From NCBI RefSeq assembly GCF_037577855.1, contig NZ_JBAKFX010000078.1, forward strand, positions 1 to 13,131: 13,131 bases of DNA, written 5' to 3'. Of the stretch, positions 7,703 through 13,131 are shown in pieces. The notes beneath the pieces are model-generated. The model was not told the DNA's origin. It worked only from the letters and a program-made list of their open reading frames with translations, and made no database searches. This DNA comes from Dethiothermospora halolimnae. Lineage in GTDB: Bacteria; Bacillota; Clostridia; Tissierellales; VENL01. The number at the start of each line of letters is the position of its first letter. Position 1 is the stretch's first letter. The position numbers and the translations under genes were made by a program.

Positions 7703-8799
7703 TGAAATTCTTCTATATGGTATTGGTTAATTGTAAAAAGTATTTTAAAGATTATAAAAGTATAGCTTCAATGTTTTTAACTCCAATAATTATTGTTCTT
7801 TTCGTAAATAATGTAATGTCTCCTGGAGGAGGTAGTGATTCTCTAGGGACACAGATGGGGATAGTTAATTTAGATAAAGGCACCTTAGGAAAGGAGTTTG
7901 CAGAAAAATTAAATCCCTCTAATATTTATAATGATAAAGAAAAAGCTCTAAAGGAACTAAAAAACTACAATATAATTGCTTTATATGAGATATCAGAGAA
8001 TTTTACTGAGGAAATAAATAATAATAAAAAACCTGTTATAAACTCATATAAACTAGAAGCGGGTAATAAGGCTAAAGCATTTGAAATTGAACTAGAAAAA
8101 AATATAAATGAATTGTATAAAATTCAATTACTAAAGAGAAATAATATTATAAAAAATGACAATGAATTAAAAGAAAATATTATAAATGTACAGTACAATA
8201 CTGAAGAGAATATATTTTCAGCAGATAGTTTTCTCCCCATTATGATAATAATATTCCTTCTACTTATAAATTCAGGATCAATAAGTAATGACCTATTAAA
8301 GCTAAAAAAGGAAAAAATATTAGAGAGATTTCTATCCACAGGTAACAAAGGATATGCCATAATGGGTAGCATTTATTTATCTATGATAATAACCCAAGTT
8401 ATAATGTACACTGCTTCTTTTATTACAATGAAATTATTATTTAAAATAGCCTTTGATAATTTTGGTGTTTTAATATTAAATATCGCTTTAATGAGTATGA
8501 TATCCATAAGCCTAGCTATAATGGTTAATAGGGTTTTAAAAAATCCAGGCTCATCTTCCATAGTGACATATTTAACATCAATAATTATGTTTTTCTTATA
8601 TCTGTGGGGAATTAATGGAGAAAGTCCAACTGTACTTGGTAATATGGCTGTATCATTGAGTAAATTTTCTCCTTTTTATTGGGCTTTTGAAAGTATTGAA
8701 AAATCAATATTATTTCCAAATGCCTTAGTATTAATACTGATGGCCTTAACATTCTTCACTGCTGGAAGTATAAGATACTCCAATTTTGCTAAGGAGTAG
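7702..8799 (+). CDS. ABC-2 type membrane subunit, second of pair (LnrN/YfiN-like)
   Basis: This is a 365-residue membrane protein with the same plan as its neighbour: helix 1 at about 22-38, an extracytoplasmic region of about 140 residues, then helices at about 177-195, 218-243, 256-276, 283-303 and 340-357. The two permeases are diverged relatives and probably act as a heterodimer with the ATPase. The start at 7702 is chosen over the in-frame ATG at 7687 because GGGAGGT is correctly spaced from it and TAATG joins stop and start, implying coupled translation. The alternative start would add only MGGPI. A strong bidirectional terminator follows after about 25 bases. The function is inferred from family and context: export of, or resistance to, a membrane-active compound. 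Confidence 0.88.
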   Translation: MKFFYMVLVNCKKYFKDYKSIASMFLTPIIIVLFVNNVMSPGGGSDSLGTQMGIVNLDKGTLGKEFAEKLNPSNIYNDKEKALKELKNYNIIALYEISENFTEEINNNKKPVINSYKLEAGNKAKAFEIELEKNINELYKIQLLKRNNIIKNDNELKENIINVQYNTEENIFSADSFLPIMIIIFLLLINSGSISNDLLKLKKEKILERFLSTGNKGYAIMGSIYLSMIITQVIMYTASFITMKLLFKIAFDNFGVLILNIALMSMISISLAIMVNRVLKNPGSSSIVTYLTSIIMFFLYLWGINGESPTVLGNMAVSLSKFSPFYWAFESIEKSILFPNALVLILMALTFFTAGSIRYSNFAKE

Positions 8800-8824
8800 A
8801 ATTTGTGTGGGATAGACATACGTT

Positions 8825-8860
8825 AAAAAGAGCCAACCTTTTTTTAGGTTGACTCTTTTA
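8825..8860. terminator. Bidirectional terminator between the ABC and pilin operons
   Basis: AAAAGAGCCAACCT and AGGTTGACTCTTTT form a 14-bp stem (one G-U or A-C pair depending on strand) with a T-rich loop. T-runs follow on both strands. It can end the plus-strand ABC transcript and the minus-strand pilin operon that converge here. Confidence 0.88.
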
Positions 8861-8913
8861 TTTTTAAGTAACTTTTAGAGCTTTGTATAACGTATTTTGA
8901 TATATTATATATA

Positions 8914-10959
8914 TCAATGTTCATAAACTTTACTTGGCATTTTATACGGTACTTCTTGATCATCTTTGGAAGTTGCAGTTCCTGTTATACCTTCTGGTAT
9001 TATAATATAATACCTATACTTCCAACCCCAATCCCAATACCGCTCCCGCTTCTGCTTCAACACTTCCACAACATTAGGATGAGTATATGTAGTATTGTCA
9101 CTTAATTTTACATCTATATCAGCTACTAAGTATTTATTCCAAAAACTACCTTCCCATCTTATGTTCCTTGCTTCATAACCTACTACCTTTACCGGCTCAA
9201 CAACGTTAACCTCACAAGAATCCTGATAACTACCATCTTCAGTTGTCACAGTAATAGTTGCCGTTCCATAGGATTTCCCAGTTATTATGCCATTATTAAC
9301 CGATACCACGGAAGGATTACTACTTTCCCAAATAACATTTTTATTTGATCCATTGGCTGGCTTTATTGTGGCTAATAAAGTTTCTGTACTATTTATAGGA
9401 AGTACTGTTTCTGTTTTATTTAATGATACTCCCCTTACATTTACTTTTATAGGTTCAACCGAACTACCCTCTAACCTATACTTTTTAGTTAAATACTCCT
9501 GTACCTTTTCTATATCATCATCGGTAATATCACTATACATAATAATCTCTGCAATATCTACTTTAGAATATCCATTTTTATCATCCCATCCAATGGTAAT
9601 ATTACCAAAATTTTTTATAGTACCATAGTTATCTCTAGATACTCTTTTAACATCATTTTCGTCTATTTGAAATTCTAGAACAGTACTTCCCCTTAAAATA
9701 TGCCATTCCCCATCTAATCCTTTTTTAGATTCTACACTTACAAATTTATTTCTTCCCCAATTATCTTTTATATAAAACCCTAATTTATCAGCTTCATTCC
9801 ACCCCAATCTCCATACACTATCATAATCATCCCCATATTTACTAATAATCGACTTATTGGCTGTAGCTTCTGTACCCCTTGTCACTGCAAATACAGTTAA
9901 ATTTTCTAAATTTATACTCTGATTATGGGGAACCTTTAAAGATTGATTTCCATTAAATCTTAAAAACCTAGTATAGGAATCATGCCTCTTTCCCTGTTTA
10001 TCCTCAAATATTGAAATTTGTTGTAATAATAATGGTTGCTTATCTTCATTTTCTTCTATAGCATCATTGGATTTACCCGATATATCCTGCCATTTTTTTA
10101 CGTAGGCATTGGTTTCAGTTGTTCTTACCAAAGATGGATCATCTTTAATAATCATAGAAGCATCTAAATGAAGTTTAAGATTTTTAATAACTGGTAATCC
10201 CGGAATAAAAACTGGATTACTATAAACTGTAGTCCCCATTTTTCCTGATTTAGAAGCAGGTGTAATGGTATAAATAATATGCTTCCCCCCATACTCAGGT
10301 TCAATATTATATAAATTTGGCCCTAATTCAGAGGATATTAGCCTATAGTCATCTGGAAATACAGGATATTTTTTTCCTATCTCTTCTTCAGATGTATTTT
10401 CCTCCATGGGAATATTAAATCCTACTCTGGATACATACCAATTATGAATATTCATAAGGTGAATATTCTCTGAATCTGATATACGGGAACTTGACTTAAT
10501 GTTTAGAGATGGGTTTCCAGTATATCCATAGAGTACTTTTTTATCATTATTATATAATTCTATAGAAACATCACTGGCCTTAGCTACTTTAAACTCTGGC
10601 ATTCTTGTTTCTGCTACAATAGTATATATTTTTCTCTTATTATTGCTTCCTTCACCAGAACTCCCATCAATAACACTTTCCCTTGGATATCCCTTAACAG
10701 TCCTCTGATTGGAGCCACTAAATAATGTATATGTCCTTTGTCCTAAAGGGGTATCTCTATCTTTAATAGAATCTTTTACATCTTCAATTTGCATCTCTAT
10801 ATCTTTTTGAGCTAAAAATACATCTTCTGTAATATCCTTTGTATTAACCATCATAGAAAAATGACTGGACATAGCCGTCAAAAGACCTACAACAATAATA
10901 CTAAGTAGTGCCAACGCTATAATAATCTCTATAAGCGTTAAACCTTTATTATTATTCAT
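8914..10959 (-). CDS. Modular type IV pilin-like protein with LamG/ConA-like and Big_2 domains
   Basis: This 681-residue surface protein is far longer than ordinary pilins (150-200). It begins with a prepilin signal, MNNNKG then LTLIEIIIALALLS: cleavage after Gly6, Glu at +5 and a hydrophobic pilin helix (about 7-30). A pilin-like body extends to about 255. Residues about 258-497 match the LamG/concanavalin-like sandwich seen in Laminin_G_3 proteins (LKLHLDAS, VKKWQDISGKSNDA, RFLRFNGNQSLKVP, LENLTVFAVTRG, IAEIIMYSD, EYLTKKYRL). Residues about 507-587 form a Big_2 Ig-like domain (VSLNKTETVL, ATIKPANGSNKNVIWESSNP, TATITVTTEDGS). The last 90 residues are rich in Trp and Tyr and are not recognised. 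It is probably a tip-located adhesin in a type IV filament; ligand binding is inferred. GGAGGTG precedes the ATG, and it is last in the operon, 30 bases after the VWA pilin. Confidence 0.88.
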   Translation of the reverse strand: MNNNKGLTLIEIIIALALLSIIVVGLLTAMSSHFSMMVNTKDITEDVFLAQKDIEMQIEDVKDSIKDRDTPLGQRTYTLFSGSNQRTVKGYPRESVIDGSSGEGSNNKRKIYTIVAETRMPEFKVAKASDVSIELYNNDKKVLYGYTGNPSLNIKSSSRISDSENIHLMNIHNWYVSRVGFNIPMEENTSEEEIGKKYPVFPDDYRLISSELGPNLYNIEPEYGGKHIIYTITPASKSGKMGTTVYSNPVFIPGLPVIKNLKLHLDASMIIKDDPSLVRTTETNAYVKKWQDISGKSNDAIEENEDKQPLLLQQISIFEDKQGKRHDSYTRFLRFNGNQSLKVPHNQSINLENLTVFAVTRGTEATANKSIISKYGDDYDSVWRLGWNEADKLGFYIKDNWGRNKFVSVESKKGLDGEWHILRGSTVLEFQIDENDVKRVSRDNYGTIKNFGNITIGWDDKNGYSKVDIAEIIMYSDITDDDIEKVQEYLTKKYRLEGSSVEPIKVNVRGVSLNKTETVLPINSTETLLATIKPANGSNKNVIWESSNPSVVSVNNGIITGKSYGTATITVTTEDGSYQDSCEVNVVEPVKVVGYEARNIRWEGSFWNKYLVADIDVKLSDNTTYTHPNVVEVLKQKRERYWDWGWKYRYYIIIPEGITGTATSKDDQEVPYKMPSKVYEH

Positions 10960-10989
10960 AAATACACCTCCATCCCCATATAATGAAAG

Positions 10990-12357
10990 CTAAAGTTTGG
11001 GACCCATAAGATGCCATAAATCATTTATTATTTCTTGTCTAATAGTGGAAAATACTTTATTAAGCTCCTCTGGGCTTCCAGCTTGATATACATGTTCCGA
11101 TGAAGCTCCACAGGCAGTAGCTATATAATTAACATCACCTGCACCTGAAGAAAAGCCTATAACAAAAACTTTAGCAAAATTATTTGTCTTGATCATACTT
11201 CCGATTTTATTAACGTAATCAACTCCCTTTTGATCAAGGGAACTTCCATTACCATAAACTTGAGTGCTTTCATAGATATCACCGTCTCTAGTAATATAAT
11301 ATAGGCTTCTCCCCGACCCTCTTCTAGCACTATAAAAAGTTGTCTCACCATCTACCAATACAATTATATAATTGTTAGCTGTAGTCCCTTCAATTAACTC
11401 TTCATTATGAGATTTTAATTGATAATATGCCCGCCTTAGTCCGTCACCTGTATTTGTTCCACCTTCAGCCTCTAATCCATCGATATCATTAGTAAGCTCT
11501 TCTACTTTTGATTGAGCATTTTTGAAAGACTTAGGTTTATTTGCCGATGTAGCGAATGGTACAAGGGAAATATCTACATTAGCCTCTTTTGCAAATGAAG
11601 TAATTAGTTCTTTTGCCTCTTTTTTCAAAATATTAATCCGCTTTTTTTTCTCCTCACTAGCACTATACCCTTGTAGATTCAAATTCATACTACCAGAAGT
11701 ATCAAGAACCATAGCAATATGTCCCACTATACTATCGGGTCTATCATCGGATCTATAGGCAATGGCAGTGGCCATACTCAAATCTGTTCCCCTATCCACA
11801 ACTTGAAGAGCATTTAAAGCCTCTGTTTTAGATTCTATAGTTATTTTTTTAGCACCTTCATCACCGGAATTTTTTTTCTTTATGGAAGCTTCGATAATAA
11901 ATTTCAATAACTTATCTTTATCATGGGGAGATGTTTTATCGAAAAACAAATCATAAGTAATATTTTCTTTAGCAGGAACTATCACTTGAGGAATATGGGT
12001 ATCCATATCTCCATCATATTTATATATAACAATTTCACTCTCTATTACTTTGGGATTATCATTAACTTTAACATTTCGAACTCCAAAATAATCCCACCCC
12101 GCGGTTAAATTATCTTCCTCAAAACTGGATTCAGGAACTGTAAATAATGCGGTAGAGTATCTAACAATATTATTAACCTCTTCTACAGCTAATCTCATGG
12201 AGGATTGTAATTCATATTCTTCTGTAGAAACCTTAAAGGCTTTTCCACTAAAGTTTAGTACGGAAAAACTTAAAGCTATTATAATACTTAATAATGCCAT
12301 AGCTATAATTAATTCAATTAAGGTAAAACCTTTATTTTTACCAATCATCCTATTCAC
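10990..12357 (-). CDS. Modular type IV pilin-like protein with C-terminal von Willebrand A domain
   Basis: This is a 455-residue protein. The prepilin signal MNRMIGKNKG then FTLIELIIAMALLS gives cleavage after Gly10, Phe at +1 and Glu at +5, followed by the assembly helix to about 35. A pilin body follows to about 205. Residues about 212-445 form a VWA domain (GHIAMVLDTSGSMN) with a complete metal-dependent adhesion site: Asp219, Ser221 and Ser223 (DxSxS), Thr301 (GGTNTGDG) and Asp336 (VLVDGE). VWA domains bind protein ligands through Mg2+ or Mn2+. The pilin-VWA fusion is the architecture of S. sanguinis PilB, an adhesive minor pilin, so a similar role is likely. The gene starts 16 bases after the PilX-like gene, with AAGGTGAA upstream of the ATG, and precedes the LamG pilin. 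Confidence 0.9.
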   Translation of the reverse strand: MNRMIGKNKGFTLIELIIAMALLSIIIALSFSVLNFSGKAFKVSTEEYELQSSMRLAVEEVNNIVRYSTALFTVPESSFEEDNLTAGWDYFGVRNVKVNDNPKVIESEIVIYKYDGDMDTHIPQVIVPAKENITYDLFFDKTSPHDKDKLLKFIIEASIKKKNSGDEGAKKITIESKTEALNALQVVDRGTDLSMATAIAYRSDDRPDSIVGHIAMVLDTSGSMNLNLQGYSASEEKKKRINILKKEAKELITSFAKEANVDISLVPFATSANKPKSFKNAQSKVEELTNDIDGLEAEGGTNTGDGLRRAYYQLKSHNEELIEGTTANNYIIVLVDGETTFYSARRGSGRSLYYITRDGDIYESTQVYGNGSSLDQKGVDYVNKIGSMIKTNNFAKVFVIGFSSGAGDVNYIATACGASSEHVYQAGSPEELNKVFSTIRQEIINDLWHLMGPKL

Positions 12358-12373
12358 CTTCCTTTGCTATAAA

Positions 12374-12862
12374 TTAAGGTCTATTTTTCTCCCTTTTTTG
12401 TACCTTAGGATTACTGGCCAGAAATTGTAGGTTGGTAGATCTACTAATGGATGTGTCCTTAAGGGTTCCAATAGAGTGAACTTCTATCCACCTCTTCCCA
12501 TCAATATTTTTTGCCTTTATGGTGATATGTATCTTTCCATTATCACAAGATATGGTGTCATCTAAAGTAGGGGTATCATTAATATTTGGTTTCATATATT
12601 CACTATATTTTTTATATAATAAAGTGTCATTCTCTCCTCCAGGACCTTCTTGCAGTAGTGCCGCCACTCCTAAATCTATACCCGATATCGCCAAATAGTA
12701 AGCCTCTACTCCCCTTTCTTGAGTCTTTGATTGTACTAAATTATTACTAAATAACATTATAGTACCGCCTAAAAATATCATAATAACCATAAATGCAATT
12801 AATACAGTTATCAGAGCCGCTCCATCATCTTTATGTATAATTTTAAATATTCGTGATCTCAT
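12374..12862 (-). CDS. PilX/GspK-like minor pilin
   Basis: This 162-residue protein is first in the minor-pilin operon. A short basic leader ends in KDDG and is followed by AALITVLIAFMVIMIFLGGT: cleavage after Gly14 and a hydrophobic helix to about 38. Position +5 is Thr (residue 19), not Glu. The segment ERGVEAYYLAISGIDLGVAAL (49-69) is the conserved second half of the N-terminal helix in PilX_N/GspK-type proteins. In those families loss of Glu5 goes with a place at the very tip of the filament, where no pilin sits above. The remaining roughly 90 residues are a small globular domain without recognised motifs; one cysteine is present. TAGGAGA precedes the ATG. It probably caps or primes a complex with the two large modular pilins that follow. 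Confidence 0.8.
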   Translation of the reverse strand: MRSRIFKIIHKDDGAALITVLIAFMVIMIFLGGTIMLFSNNLVQSKTQERGVEAYYLAISGIDLGVAALLQEGPGGENDTLLYKKYSEYMKPNINDTPTLDDTISCDNGKIHITIKAKNIDGKRWIEVHSIGTLKDTSISRSTNLQFLASNPKVQKREKNRP

Positions 12863-12900
12863 AATAATTCTCCTAAAATTTTTATGGGTGTTATAATAAA

Positions 12901-12940
12901 TATTTAGGCATATTCATCAAACTAAAAATATGCCTAAATA
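12901..12940 (-). promoter_or_regulatory. Hairpin in the leader of the minor-pilin operon
   Basis: A perfect 13-bp inverted repeat, TATTTAGGCATAT and ATATGCCTAAATA, separated by 14 bases, lies between the promoter and the first ATG. On the minus strand it is followed by TTTATTATAAC, which is T-rich but not a clean T-run. It may be an attenuator, an RNA-stabilising stem or an operator. No riboswitch core is recognised. Confidence 0.6.
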
Positions 12941-12959
12941 CTGTAAATTATATAGTGTA

Positions 12960-12988
12960 AGTATAGTTTAATCTTCAATTTTTGTCAA
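12960..12988 (-). promoter_or_regulatory. SigA-type promoter of the minor-pilin operon
   Basis: On the minus strand TTGACA (12983-12988) and TATACT (12960-12965) are separated by exactly 17 bases, and the spacer is AT-rich. The -35 is a perfect consensus and the -10 matches five of six. Transcription would start near 12953, giving a leader of about 90 bases that contains the hairpin. Confidence 0.8.
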
Positions 12989-13131
12989 CTAAAATACTCT
13001 AGTTTCAGAAATTTCGCATCTAATTTCCAGTAAAAATTTTACTCATACAAAAAATGTTTATTATACACATTTTACTATTAATGGGTATCAAAAGACCGTT
13101 TGGCCCTAAAAAAGGATACACTTTCCCCCTC

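Noticed and set aside
8818..8895. ATACGTT (8818-8824) and AACGTAT (8889-8895) flank the terminator as a 7-bp inverted repeat
   Set aside because: It is short, AT-rich and has no associated element; the terminator stem alone explains the region.
3423..13119. The 13-mer TAAAAAAGGATAC occurs at 3423-3435 and again at 13107-13119, suggesting shared IS ends
   Set aside because: A match of this length is expected by chance in an AT-rich 13-kb window, and the flanks do not align or show a transposase.
12863..13131. c-di-GMP or other riboswitch upstream of the pilin operon
   Set aside because: None of the conserved core sequences could be recognised, and the leader downstream of the promoter is only about 90 bases with a simple hairpin.
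1..13131. CRISPR array, tRNA or rRNA genes
   Set aside because: No regularly spaced direct repeats, cloverleaf-like segments or rRNA-like conserved stretches were seen on either strand.

Overview
The DNA is strongly AT-rich. Genes have purine-rich Shine-Dalgarno sites (AGGAGG/GGAGGT types), tight operons and T-run hairpin terminators. This points to a low-GC Firmicute of the Clostridia/Tissierellia kind. No ribosomal or marker gene is present, so the species cannot be named.

Left part (1-3671). The window opens inside the last codons of an IS3-family transposase. Three minus-strand genes follow: a Gfo/Idh/MocA-family oxidoreductase with its own terminator, a phosphotransferase-family (APH/choline-kinase fold) gene that looks broken by an in-frame TAA, and a GNAT acetyltransferase. 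The broken gene reads in one frame from a TTG start with a good Shine-Dalgarno at 2742. This stretch of single metabolic genes, an IS end and a nonsense-disrupted gene looks like an accessory region.

Middle part (3672-8860). On the plus strand lies a five-gene module: a NarL-type sensor histidine kinase, a LuxR/NarL response regulator, an ABC ATPase and two ABC-2 membrane subunits. The gene order and families match the Bacillus LnrJK-LnrLMN (YfiJK-YfiLMN) type of two-component-controlled exporter, which protects against membrane-active antimicrobials. The substrate here is unknown. Kinase and regulator overlap, and the three ABC genes are tightly coupled. The two halves are separated by a long inverted repeat that looks like an intrinsic terminator, ends directly at the ABC start codon and buries its Shine-Dalgarno. 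A TATAAT lies in its loop. This is the most interesting regulatory structure in the window.

Right part (8825-13131). Across a bidirectional terminator lies a three-gene minus-strand operon of minor type IV pilin-like proteins: a PilX/GspK-like pilin without Glu5, a pilin fused to a von Willebrand factor A domain with an intact MIDAS, and a 681-residue pilin fused to a LamG/concanavalin-like domain, a Big_2 Ig-like domain and an aromatic-rich C-terminus. A strong SigA-type promoter (TTGACA-17-TATACT) and a leader with a 13-bp hairpin precede them. No major pilin, ATPase, peptidase or platform gene is present, so this is a satellite set of tip or adhesin subunits relying on an assembly machine elsewhere. 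The VWA-pilin plus lectin-pilin pair resembles the modular minor pilins PilB and PilC of Streptococcus sanguinis.
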